A program made the position numbers and the translations under genes. The notes beneath the pieces are model-generated. The model ran no database searches. It had not been told where the DNA came from and saw nothing but the letters and a program-made list of their open reading frames with translations. Of a stretch of DNA of 64,000 nt, positions 45,522 to 56,640 are shown piece by piece. Origin of the DNA: Enoplolaimus lenunculus (taxonomy: Eukaryota > Nematoda > Enoplea > Enoplida > Thoracostomopsidae); NCBI GenBank assembly GCA_030248215.1, contig JASANG010000972.1:1-64000 (forward strand), in the 5' to 3' direction. Each line of letters begins with the position of its first letter. Position 1 is the first letter of the stretch.

Positions 45522-47035
45522 TCACAACACGTCCTACGACCACAACGACGGTTGGCCCAACAACGACAACAACAACTGGTCCAACGACAACAACCGGTCC
45601 AACTACCACAACAACTACAGGTCCTACCACCACAACAACTGGTAAACAAAAACAACATTAACAACAACAACTGGGCCGACAACAACGAAAGGTCCTACCA
45701 CCACCACAACAACTGGTCCAACAACAACAACAACAACAACACAACAACAACAACAACAACCACTGGCCGGACAACAACAACGACAAGTAGTCCAACGACG
45801 ACAACAACAACTAGACCGACAACAACGACAGGTCCTACACCACAACAACAACCGGTCCAACTACCACAACAACTACAGGTCCTACCACCACCACAACAAC
45901 TGGCCCAACAACAACAACAACAACAACAACAACTGGTCCAACGACGACAACAACAACTGGTCCGACAACAACAACGACAACTGGCCCGACAACAACGACA
46001 GGTTCTACCATCACAACAACAGCCGGTCCAACAACAACAACATCAACAACAACTGGTCCAACCACGTCAACAGCAACAACAACTGGTCCGACGACAACAA
46101 CAACAACTGGTTCGTATAACAACAACGACGACTGGTCCAACCACGACAACCACGACTAGTCCAACGACGACAACAACAACTGGTTCGACAACAACAACAA
46201 CTGGTCCGACAACAACGACAGGTCCTACCACCACAACACAACTGGTCCAACTACAACAACGACCACTGGCCCGACAACAACAACCGGTCCTACAACAACA
46301 ACAACGACGACTGGCCCGACCGCGACAACAACTAGTCCGACGACAACAACAACAACTGGTCCGAAAACAACGACAGGACCCACCACCACAACAACAACTG
46401 GTCCAACAACAACAACAACAACAACAACCACTACTACTGGCCCGACAACAACAACCACTGGCCCGACAACAACAACCGGTCATACCACCACAACGACGAC
46501 TGGTCCAACGACGACAACAACAACAACAACTGGTCCGACGACGACGACAACAATAACAACAACTGGTCCGACAACAACGACAGGACCTACCACCACAACG
46601 ACGACTGGTCCATCGACGACAACAACAACTGGTCCGACGACAGCAACAACAACACCAACTGGTCCGACAACAACAACCGGTCCTACCCCCACATCGACGA
46701 CTGGTCCATCGACGACAACAACAACTGGTCCGACGACGACAACAACAACAACAACTGGTCCGACAACAACGACAGGTCCTACCACCACAACGACGACTGG
46801 TCCATCGACGACAACAACAACTGGTCCGACGACAACAACAACAACAACAACAGCTGGTCCGACAACAAGGACAGGACCTACCACCACAATGACTGCCCGA
46901 CAACAACAAAAACCACTGGCCCGACAACAACAACCACTGGCCCGACAACAACAACCGGTCCAACGACCACAACGACGACTGGACCAACGACGACTGGACC
47001 AACGACGACAACTGGTCCGACCACAACGACAGGTA
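45522..47035 (+). repeat. Thr-rich (mucin-like) coding-type array 1
   Basis: ACN triplets interrupted every 5-9 codons by GGTCCG/GGCCCG/GGTCCT. In the ACN frame this reads TTTTTTGPTTTTGPTTTTTT and so on. Such Thr/Pro-rich tandem repeats are typical of O-glycosylated mucin domains. The array drifts through all three frames because of small indels, so as a whole it is not one open frame. It starts after AATGTCCAG (possible acceptor, 45,521), phase-compatible with exon 3 at 38,142. Poly-Val, poly-Cys and poly-Gln ORFs are frame artefacts. Confidence 0.6.
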
Positions 47036-47039
47036 TCCG

Positions 47040-47210
47040 ACTATGCGAATTTAAGGGTTTGGTTGAATTCAAATCGCTTGGGTCTATCCTATCTCTCGGT
47101 TGCATACAATTCTTAGGGCTAATCCATTTGCTGAAATTACTGTAATTGTTCGGGTGGGTGAATAAAATTATTGGATGAATCCAATCGTTAGGGTCAATGC
47201 AACTGTTTTG
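47040..47210 (+). repeat. Degenerate 18-bp minisatellite after Thr-rich array 1
   Basis: About 9 units of the AATCCAATCGTTAGGGTC type. The same 18-bp repeat lies before and after array 2. Confidence 0.55.
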
Positions 47211-47244
47211 ACAAAACGAAGCCAAACCATCCTCCAGGAAAGCC

Positions 47245-47524
47245 GGAAAGCCGCCGATACTGTCCGTAATGTCTATGCCCTCATGCTATTGTCGTATTTG
47301 TTTTTGGTGCAAGTTTATAATTGTTAATGTTAGGTTCATTAGAAAGCCGCCGATACTGTCCGTAATGTGTATGCCCTCATGCTATTGTCGTATTTGTTTT
47401 TGGTGCAAGGTTATAATTGTTAATGTTAGGTTCATTAGAAAGCCGCCGATACTATCCGTAATGTGTATGCCCTCATGCTATTGTCGTATCTGTTTTTGGT
47501 GCAGATTTATAATTGTTAATGTTA
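47245..47524 (+). repeat. 96-bp tandem repeat, 3 copies, the next copy split by a transposon
   Basis: AAAGCCGCCGATACTGTCCG...GTTAGGTTCATTAG repeats with few changes. The array resumes at 48,763 (TTAGGTTCATTAAAAAGCCG) on the far side of the element at 47,525-48,762. Ninety-six is a multiple of three, so the repeat also creates a spurious 3 x 32-residue ORF. Confidence 0.85.
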
Positions 47525-48259
47525 TGTCGGTCACACGTTACTATTGGTTTGCATTGCACAAAAAATGTCCACCCTATTTAAGTTGTTCGCGGACACAATA
47601 CAGTTTCTCGATAACTATATGCGGACAAACAAGTTAGGTAGCTAATATGTCTTTACACATATGGTGTTTTTATCAGAAATATCCATATACAGTATAAGAT
47701 GTTTGTATTAATAACGTATTAAATGCGCTAAAACCAGTTTTACGTGTGACTGAACATTTTTTGGTCTGTGCATACATTGTAAACATTTTGTCAAGCGTTT
47801 TTATTAATTATGTATTATTCTGAATGAAAATGGAACACATAGGTACAATGCCGGTGAATTTTAGCTTGCAATCAGGATTAAGACGTTCCTAAGGATCGGT
47901 TCAGACCTTATTCCTCTTCTAGGAACGAGCCGGATGCGATACCACGAGATACACTCTTATAGCCAGTTCGATCTGCTTTGCCGCGAATAACTTCAAGACT
48001 TGCCATCAGAGTATGTTGAATCGTCGTCCGAAAACTCGTATGTATCCATTCTTTATGAAACACTCATTAACGTCACTTATATACACAATATACAGTTTGT
48101 ACACATATGCACAGACACAAAAAGTCCTAAAACACATCGGTACATTTGTATACCCTGTATTCTCGCAACAAGGTCGTCCCTTGACCGTCCATCCTATTTT
48201 CGACTGGATAGCGTGCTCATAACGCGGCAGTTTGCCATTGCGCTCACGGCGTAGCGCCC

Positions 48260-48448
48260 ATGTCAGTCTAGGTAAGATGCGGGACATCAGACCTTTTAAC
48301 TAAGTAGCTGGAAAAGCGGGCTAGAGCGGGTATCGAACTCTCAGCCTATGGATCCTTAAGCGAGCACTCTACCACTGCTCCACGCAGCCCGCCTGTCCAA
48401 TTGCATTGTTTAAAGGTCTGATGTCCCGCATACTACCTAGACTGACAT
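48260..48448 (-). mobile_element. Fold-back element with 37-bp inverted repeats around a tRNA-like core
   Basis: Arms 48,260-48,296 and 48,412-48,448 are inverted copies with two differences in 37 (ATGTCAGTCTAGGTA, ATGCGGGACATCAGACC). The core is the tRNA-like sequence 48,316-48,392. The whole could form one long hairpin with a cloverleaf at its tip. Confidence 0.8.
48316..48392 (-). tRNA. tRNA-like Pol III unit, identity unclear
   Basis: Acceptor arms GCGGGCT/AGCCCGC pair perfectly. Box A-like (TGGAGCAGTGG) and box B-like (AGTTCGATACC) motifs are present, and TTTT follows immediately (minus strand, 48,315-48,312), a Pol III terminator. A loop TTAAGGA is visible, but its flanks do not form a good anticodon stem and the T stem is poor. 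It is therefore a tRNA-derived sequence rather than a standard tRNA. Confidence 0.6.
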
Positions 48449-48765
48449 ATCACAAACCTACAAATGCGCTACTTTTTGACCTAATAAAACCGTTAAGATA
48501 GTATGAAATCGAAGTTTTCTTTTCTGAAACTTATCATATATTTTCCAGCGATACAAAGCGCGACACGACTTTGCCGATTCTGGATTCTTACTGTGTCCGC
48601 ACACAGTTTCCGCCAAACTGTGTTAGCGTCTTCGACTAGCCATGTCAATTCAAATGGATGATTTTATATTATCTCAATAACTATTGCGGACGTTGGAGCA
48701 ATATTAGCAAACTGTCGGACATTTTTTGTGCAATGCAAACCAATAGTAACGTGTGACCGACATTA

Positions 48766-50870
48766 GGTTCATTAAAAAGCCGCCGATAGCGTCAGGACGA
48801 GTTTTCCTTTGCCTGGCCAAAGTTTGAAAACCTGCTGGGTGAAGCTTTTTTTCGTACACCACACGTCGTACTGAATTTAGCATTGATTGCACGCTTAGTC
48901 TGAAAGAGTTCTCCCCGATCCTACCGTTCGTTAAAAGATTAAGTACAAAATACCAGGGTCTGTTAGGTGCACGCAGGAGTCCTTAAATTGTTCCGTGGTT
49001 TTTAGTCATAACTGATGAATAGCTTATTAATACTTTATGTATATTTTTGTATATATTCTTTTGTATCTTCTGAGTGCTTATTCTATTGCTGCATGGGATA
49101 GCCCTGTCGTTCACTGGTAACTAGCTGCGATGTGCACTTTCACCGCCACCCACCCATCGTTTGACTAGAGTATTCAGATTGCATGATCACTGACTAGAAC
49201 AGTTATTGACTGTTGAGATTAGTCCACCGGTAACGGAAAACCCGCATACTAACTATAAGTGCCGGAGCTCATGTAGTGGGTCTAAGAATTTTGCATAGAC
49301 GACAGATTATTTCAGAGGAGGGGTGACCCGAGTCGGGGGAATTGGGTTGAACCTGTGAGGAAAGAAAAATACCACAGTGTGCCATAAATCCTGGCGTATC
49401 CAGGTACCTGACGCTCTTTTGTGTGGTCCGGTCATAATTTGTCGCTGTACGGTACGTTGGGTTCAAGCCATGTGGTTGCGCTCGGCCTACAACATTTTTT
49501 GGGAGCCAACCTGGGTTGAGTCTAAAGGGACCTGGACCTTGTTTAAGCTCAGCCTGTTTTAATAATCCCACAAGTAAACTTCTTCCGCTTTCCATTTTCG
49601 AATCCAAGTCGATGGCCTAATTGCTAATGTATATATAGGAAATTGTAAATAGTGACAGACTACTGCAGTGGGATTAGAGCTGTAAAGGGTAAATTCTCGT
49701 AGAGCAAATTTTGAGCAGAGGCAGTCCTACTTGTATTGAAAAACCAGAAAGGAAAAAGGGGCGTTCCAAGCAACATCTTGTATTGAAAAAACAGGAAGGA
49801 AAAAAAGAAGGCCTTCCAAGGAACTTGCGAGTAGAAGCTTATACGGCGGGGTGACACTCCGAAACAAAGTAAAACGTTTGAGTCCCAGGAGTAGGCTTAA
49901 TTGATATGGCTGTCTTTATGTTAGGAGCTGTTGAATTCTTGTTGTTTTTGTCATCCTCTCACGCAACTTAAAGTATTCAGGCAGGGTGCAGGAATTGGCC
50001 GCTTAGCAACTGGGATCGTAAAGCGATAATGGGGGTAAAATGATCAGGCCATAGCCCCGTTTTAGTGGCACATCTTGCTGGCTTCGCCCAATGTGATAGG
50101 CACCGTTTTATAACCGACGACAGTTTTTCAGACGTTTTCGTGCACCTTCGTATTCTTTTCAATTCCCCGCGGCAAATCTTTCCGATACTCCGCCTTCTAC
50201 ACATCATTAAAAATTTGAGTTCTAGCGACGCCCGAAGTTTTACGACGGCCCGCTGCAGTGGTTGATGAGCAATTTTTGTGTAAGAATTTGAAAAGGATTT
50301 AGAGTTTCTTAGGAAACGGGTGAGTGACCTATCAAGAAATGTTACGGCAGTTAACTTTTACGCGAAAAAGGTTTTAGTTCTTACTGGGGTCGTAATATGA
50401 GCGGTAAAGACCCCAAGCTATGGCCCGTCTTCAGGGTCAAGAATGATCATGAAAGAAAACCTAAAAATTTGCAAAGGGCGTCTTTGTGTAGGAAGCTAAG
50501 CCATGTGCTCACGCTAAAGCTAAGGATTACAGCGCTCCCCTAGGCCGCTGCTCCCGTCCCTTCTCCTGTGCATATTGGACCACTTCGGCTATTGCCTCAC
50601 GTTTTTACCCGATGCCGCCCTTTTGTAGTTTTGCGCAGCGCCCTGCGGGTTATGCATGTGAGCACGACTGACAGGTGGATTAGATTTATAGCCATACTGA
50701 GAATTGCGGGATAGTCGGTATGGGTGTGACAAAACTTTCGAGTAGCAAGAGTCTGTTTGTATTCGTTAAAGGGGTTTCTGATTATTTCGTGGTTTAGTTT
50801 TGCTTATTTTAAAAGGGGGACTGGGGGAGCGAGCTGTTTCTTAAGCAGGGTGTTTGTACTAAATAGGCTT
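48766..50870. other. Transition into the less AT-rich right arm, no gene seen
   Basis: From about 48.9 kb the composition resembles 1-13 kb again. A 40-bp imperfect duplication around 49,725-49,820 (TTGTATTGAAAAACCAGAAAGGAAAAA) is the only repeat noticed. Confidence 0.35.
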
Positions 50871-52189
50871 TATAGGAAGGTTCACTGTGTGGTAGGATAA
50901 GACCCATACAATGCGATGCAGCTCATTGAGCTAAGCAAGAAAACCACCCTTACTTGGGTCTGTAACTTTTCGTTTCAAAGTTATAGTCTTTTTTAAGTTT
51001 TCGGAATTTTACGTATACATTCGGCGCATAAAGTTATGGCTGGTTGAAGGTTCGAAGATGCTGCATGTATAAGGCGTTAGCGAGCCGACCTGTCAAAAAG
51101 GCAAAAATGTAAATTTTGGAGTTTAAGCCATGAGTGGTACCATTCGATGCAGTACACCCATGCGAATAAGAAAAGCAACCTGACTTTGGATCAGAAAAGG
51201 ACATTTAAGGAACTACGGCCGTTTCAAACCCACATTCTGTTCGTCCCGCGTAGATCTATGTGCACTGTTATCGTATTTTAAGGGAGAATTTGGTGTTTAC
51301 AGAGCCTGTGAGCTGTTTTCAATTGTGCTAAACTGGCGGGACAGTGGTTCCTGATAGTAGCTTGCGCGTGTATGGGGCGACACCCTTTTCTCTGATAATT
51401 AGTATGGCAGTCTGGCGATGATCAACCTCTGAACCCCCTGAGTTAATTGACGGTATCTTGCGTGCGTGTTTCTTAGGCTTGGCTGAGGTTTTATTGCGAA
51501 ACCCTTTAGAAATGATGAAAAATTTCGTTGAAACTATCTTTTGACCTTTTACCAGGAACCGTAGGGTTAAGGGTTTATTGAGTTTTATACATATATGTAC
51601 CGTACTCGCTGGCTTTACTGTTTATGTTCTTGTGCTCTCATTGTCGCTTTCGCTGTTAGTCACCGGCAACTCTGTATAGAAACTTTGTAAGATTTTGAGC
51701 CTAGGTTACTATAATAGCAATCCGCCAGTGAGTCGAACTTTTCAGTAGGCCTCTTAAGGTTGTAGGTATGTGTTAACCATTAGAGCACGAAACTTGCGTG
51801 ATTATTCAGTCAATCAAATAAGGTAGTTCCGAACGCGGTAGGCCATACTGGATCTAGGCGTTGCTTTATTGAATTTTTTGGTTAATTTTTGTGTAACTGC
51901 TATATATGGGCTTTCATTTTATGTCGTTTTGCATTGTACTTCTCACCTAATACCATGATATATGATAGTATGTATTAGTTAAAAGGTGAAATAGGCATTC
52001 CGAGATGGAGGGAACGACCCAAATGAAAAGTCACATGTGCGTACTAATGTTTTGGGGAGTTGTACAATCAAGCAAGTCCTACCAAGAGTGTTCGGGACTG
52101 GCATTTGCCCCTCGGTCATGTTGCTCAAATTCAATTCCCCGGCTCACCCCCTTTCGATGTGAGTTCTTGAGATTATGTGCAAAAACCTC

Positions 52190-52382
52190 GTTAACCAATC
52201 AGCAGCAGCTGGGCGAATTTGTCTTTGTTTTCTCATTGGCGCTTACGGCTGCATTTTACTCATTCAATGATATGGTTCGATCGCGTTTGTTTCTGAGTAT
52301 TTTCATTTGCCGTAAACGCTGACCAATGGTGAGTGTCTAAGAAACGGTATATAAACGCGCTGCACGGTTGCACATTTCAGTT
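52190..52382 (+). promoter_or_regulatory. RNA polymerase II core promoter, right copy
   Basis: TATATAAA (52,348-52,355) lies 31 nt before the A (52,379) of TCAGTT. CCAAT/ATTGG-type motifs lie near 52,193, 52,236 and 52,322. The sequence between TATA and initiator (CTGCACGGTTGCACATT) is close to the left copy. Transcription would run rightward. Confidence 0.6.
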
Positions 52383-52435
52383 CAATTTGCCTTTCTTCGG
52401 TTTACTCGCAAGCGCGAGCAGGGATAGAACAAACC

Positions 52436-52485
52436 GAGTTTTCGGTGCACTGTATGGCGATACAGTACACTCGAAACTCTCGGGG
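52436..52485 (+). promoter_or_regulatory. Conserved leader hairpin, right copy
   Basis: GAGTTTTCGGTGCACTGTAT pairs with ATACAGTACACTCGAAACTC around loop GGCG, about 57 nt after the start site. Compared with the left copy, several base pairs change but pairing is kept. Confidence 0.5.
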
Positions 52486-54150
52486 CGCTGAATTAAGCCA
52501 GGGATAGCGCGAGGTGTGCACCGGGGTTAGGAAACTAGGTAAGGGGGCCAAGTTAGAATGTCCTGAGTTTCACAAAGGGGTGTTGGTGTAAATTTTTCAT
52601 TCAAATTGTGCCTGGCGTTCGCGATGACGCAGTACGAATTTTATAGAAATTTTGGACAGGGCTACGTATTTTGCGCAACCTCTGAGGAGTGTAAATTCAA
52701 TAAATCTAGGCTCAAAATTTAGTAAATTGCCATGAGCCAAATACGAATCGTTAGGCAATACTGAGAGTATTGATTGTCAACAGAAGCAGTGAGGCCAAAT
52801 CTGGGTGATGCTAAACATTAAGGAGCTGTCAAGCAAAAGAGTTAAGGCCCTGTCTGCCTGTAAAATTTTTTGGTATATCCCGTGACTTGAGATGATTGTA
52901 GCCAAGCCCCAAGAAGCTAAAGTGTGAGGCATACTAGCTCTGTTGAGGCCTAGAGACAGGAATTATAGCGTGGCGGTTAAACTAGCTGGTTCTATTTGAG
53001 ACCCTCAATGGAATGAATCAGTGATTAACGCTCCCACATGACCCAGGATAAGTTTAAACTGGGTCTCCAATCCTAGATCATACAGTACGCACGTGCGATT
53101 CTTTAAGGTGTATATTAAGGAAAAGTTCGACGCGTCCAGATACAGGGAGAATGTCCCTAGAAATACGGCTTCAGTAAGCGTATAGGCCTCATGCCCGTAC
53201 TTTCGACTAGGCAGACCAGAACCTTGGCAAGGCGAATCTAGGCTTCTCTGCTGTGATTGGACCCGTCCCTCGGGAACATAACGTGCAAGGCACCAGGAAT
53301 GGTTAGTCCCTCATATTCGGACCAAGGGGGAAATTGTAAGGCAGTTGACTCATGGTAAGACAATGCCAATTTCATAGAGATACTAGCCGTTTCCAGTGCC
53401 TATCCGCTGAATTTTCTTTCAGCAATTTATCTTTACTACGAAATCTAATTTGATAGCTTGATACTTTGAAACGCACACGGATAGGATGGCGGGTTATTCG
53501 TATAAAATAACGAATTAAGGTATTTTCAATAGTTCGTTTGTCATGTGAACGGCTTGCAACATTAATAAACCAAAACTTTACACTGTGTTCAATGTTGAGC
53601 CCCGAGCGTTCACAGAAATTCATGGGCTAGAGCCATGGCAGAAATTTTATTATATAAAACAGTACTGGTGCGAATCAGACTGTCTGATACAAAATAAAAC
53701 CCCAAAGGCATGGATCGATCCGCCTTTCTGTAATAAGGTTTGATAACCTAAGAAATTAAATTCTTTAGGATCACAATGGATCACCCGAGAAAGCTACCAA
53801 CCTCAGAACGAAACAAGTGTTAACCTAAGCATAACTTAAAGACCACTGAGTTTCATTTAGGAATTAGCTGCATCCACACAGTTTGAATTTTTAATTTGAA
53901 ATGTTAACCATGGAGACTCATTGTTGGGGGTGCGACTCAATCACGCATACGAGTGTTCCTTATAGCTTAGGTGTACGACGACGTTGGAATTTTGTGACTC
54001 TCAAAACCCAATGTCACGCCAGGGGAATCATCTTCTTCTGGACAAGTAGCTTACTAGGTAGACCCACGGCCGCGGACACCCGTAAGGAATACCACTCGGA
54101 TTCGCCCGCAGAGGTACCCGTTGGTCGCAACCGTAACAATATGACGTTCA

Positions 54151-54585
54151 ACTTTTCGTAATACCCGCTATTTATAGCACAATTTTTCGTATTGACGTCG
54201 AATAAACATGACACAAACTTATTCGGGGCTGCCCAGATATCGCGGGAATCGCACATAAACGAACGAGAAAAACATTGGGGATAGTTTGGATACAAAGTTC
54301 TCAGAAATTGAAAACCATCGTGCTCACCATGTAATATTTTAAGGAGTTGGTATTCTAGGGTTAAAATATGACCCATTAACTTGGCCGGGTCCTATTAACA
54401 CCGAGTAGCAGGGTGCAGCCCAAAATTCACCCAAACGTCGTCGCCACGTACCCTTAAAGGTCACTAAACGAGCATTTATCGACGAAGCATAAAGACAGTA
54501 CGTTACAAGCACAACGAGTCATAACAAAATCAGAACTATTATGTCGATAATCAATGGGGTGTCAATCCAAGTGCTGTCGATGGAA
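54151..54585. other. No gene seen
   Basis: End of the large repeat's alignable part. Nothing identifiable. Confidence 0.3.
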
Positions 54586-54589
54586 CCAA

Positions 54590-54965
54590 TCGTTTGGTGA
54601 ACCCAATCGTTATGACGAGTCCAATGGTTGGAATGAGCCCAATGGTTGCGGTGAGTGCAGTATTTCAGCAGAATCCAATACCTGAGATAAGTTCAATTAC
54701 TAAGGGCCAACCCAATCGTTATGACGAACTCACTCGTTGAGGCGGATCGAACATTTTGTGGCAAATCCTATCCTTTGGAGTGATTCTATTCGGTTGGAGT
54801 GAACATAATTGATGATAACCCAATCGCTGAGGTAAAGTCAATATTAGGCTTGATTCTATCTACTAAGGTAAATTCAATCAATGCTTTAAATCCAGATATT
54901 GAGTGGACCCAACCGCTGCGGTAAGTGATATCGTTGAAGCGAACCAATGATTGTGGTGTGCTAAC
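54590..54965 (+). repeat. Degenerate 18-bp minisatellite before Thr-rich array 2
   Basis: About 20 units of the AACCCAATCGTTATGACG type, strongly diverged, with occasional 17-19 bp units. Confidence 0.65.
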
Positions 54966-55390
54966 AGACACCAGAAGTAGCAACAGATTCTATTAAGATA
55001 CTGGATTAAGAGATTTTAATTATACTACCGTTGTGTTGTTACGGCATTATACTGTTGCATCATTAGATGATATTAGCCCATAATTTTAACGTTTGAAGTT
55101 ACAATTAAGTGCGTTGAATTCTGCTTCTGTCACTACTAACAGTTCGATTAAGTGCATATTGGTCTATGGTTTTTGTTCATTATACACATAGTATTATATG
55201 ATGTTAAAAAATGTCTTGTCGAATTTCATCAGATTCAGCGTTAGAAGTTGAATACAATATATTACTGACTGACTATATCATACGATACTAACATACTCGT
55301 GCTTAAAAGATGTGAGGGCAGGGTTTATGTCAGAGTGACGTGAAAACAGTTTCAATTTTTATGGTGCTGGAAATTGAGCTAAAACTGCAA
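54966..55390. other. AT-rich, no gene seen
   Basis: Spacer between the 18-bp minisatellite and array 2. Confidence 0.3.
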
Positions 55391-56190
55391 ATGTCCAATC
55401 ACAACAAATCCCACCACCACAACGACGACTGACCCAACAACGACTACAATAACTGGCATGACAACAACGGCCGGTCCACCACCACAACGACGGGTGCACC
55501 AACGACAATAGCAACTGGTCCGACAACACAACAACAACCGGTCCCACCACCACAGCGACGGTTGGACCAACGACGATAGCAACAACTGGTCCGACAACGA
55601 AAACAACAACAACAACAACCAGTCCTACCACCACTACGATAACTGATCCAACGACGACAACACGTGGCCCTACAACTATAACCGGTCCTACGACCAAAAC
55701 GACGACTGGCCGAACAATGACAACAACAACTGGCCCGACAACAACCGGTCCCACTACCACAACGATAGATGCTACCACCCCAACCACAACAGGTCCAGCA
55801 ACGACAACGACTGGTCCGACGACAACAAGTAGCCCTACAACAGCAACAACCGGTCCCACCACCATAACGACGACTGGTCCAACGACGACAACAACAACAA
55901 CTGGTCCGACGACAACAAACAGCCCTCCAACAGCAACAAACGTCAACACTGGTACAACAACGACAAGTCTTACCACCACACCACCTCAACAACTACCCAT
56001 AATTACTACAGCAACCACGACTACAACCACTACAACCGCGACAACAACTACAACTACAACGATTACCACAACCACAACAACTACAACAAATACGACTACT
56101 TTCACAACCAACACAACAACAACTGCTAAAACAACTATAACAACTACCACCACTGCTCCTACCATTACGACTACGACCACCACCCAAAGG
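55391..56190 (+). repeat. Thr-rich (mucin-like) coding-type array 2
   Basis: Same ACN plus GGTCC pattern as array 1 and a matching start (TGTCCAATCACAACA here, TGTCCAGTCACAACA there). From ATG 55,717 one frame stays open for 190 codons: TTTTGPTTTGPTTTTIDATT, later almost pure Thr, ending VGFYSINSGNTIISANLFAG in the 18-bp repeats. It is a duplicated mucin-like module. Whether any part is expressed is unknown. Confidence 0.55.
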
Positions 56191-56204
56191 GTTGGGTTCT
56201 ATTC

Positions 56205-56335
56205 AATCAATTCGGGGAATACAATCATCAGTGCGAATCTATTCGCTGGGGTGATTTTAATCGTTGGACTAGATGAATCCAATTATTGAGTGAATCCAAT
56301 CGTTCGGAGCAATCCAATTGTTGTGGAAAACAATA
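56205..56335 (+). repeat. 18-bp minisatellite after array 2
   Basis: About 7 units (AATCCAATCGTTCGGAGC type), equivalent to 47,040-47,210. Confidence 0.55.
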
Positions 56336-56485
56336 TCAAATTATCCTGTCAGACGCCTTAGGCAATGTCGTAAAGAATTAGAGCTGGCAGTGAAAAGATG
56401 GTAATTGCACTCTAGTTGTTCCTTAGCAACTACAGTATATGATTGACGTAGTTCTGAAAATAAAAATCAAAAGCGTCATAATAAT

Positions 56486-56640
56486 GTCGATCACACGTTA
56501 TTGTTAGTACATCCCGCTCACCGAATGTCCTCTCCCTATCGGAGTTCGATAACTTGTCCACATGCAGTATCGCCGACACCGTTAAATTGATATTAGTGTT
56601 ATAAAGTGGTAGCGACATTGCCATATTTTCCGTAAGCACT
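56486..56640 (+). mobile_element. Diverged single end of the TGTCGG-type TIR transposon
   Basis: ATGTCGATCACACGTTATTG matches the TIR at 47,525 with a few changes. A second end was not found. Its position after array 2 mirrors the layout after array 1, so the larger module may have been duplicated together. Confidence 0.45.

Larger units (their letters stand above)
47522..48765. mobile_element. TIR DNA transposon, 1,238 bp, TTA target duplication
   Basis: The 46-bp terminal inverted repeats 47,525-47,570 and 48,717-48,762 match without a difference (TGTCGGTCACACGTTACTAT...). They are flanked by TTA on both sides (47,522-47,524; 48,763-48,765). The split 96-bp repeat shows the empty site (ATGTTAGGTTC). 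TWA duplications point to PIF/Harbinger-like elements, but the TGTCGG end is not typical, so the superfamily is open. There is no transposase, so it is non-autonomous. It carries the smaller element at 48,260-48,448. Confidence 0.85.
50880..54150 (+). repeat. Right copy of the large non-coding repeat
   Basis: Inverted partner of 8,380-11,500 (see there for block pairs). It contains its own promoter and leader hairpin, and the conserved block 53,930-54,145. No domain-bearing ORF. Confidence 0.7.

Noticed and set aside
45500-47026. Long ORFs rich in Val, Cys or Gln on both strands
   Set aside because: They are frame and strand shadows of the ACN/GGTCC repeat. Only the Thr frame has a biological precedent.
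47269-47637. ORF with three 32-residue repeats (CMPSCYCRICFW)
   Set aside because: The DNA repeat is 96 bp, so any open frame becomes a protein repeat. The ORF then runs into the TIR of a transposon.
52005-52322. 105-codon ATG ORF before the right promoter
   Set aside because: It lies across the CCAAT-box region, is not kept in the left copy and has no recognisable domain.
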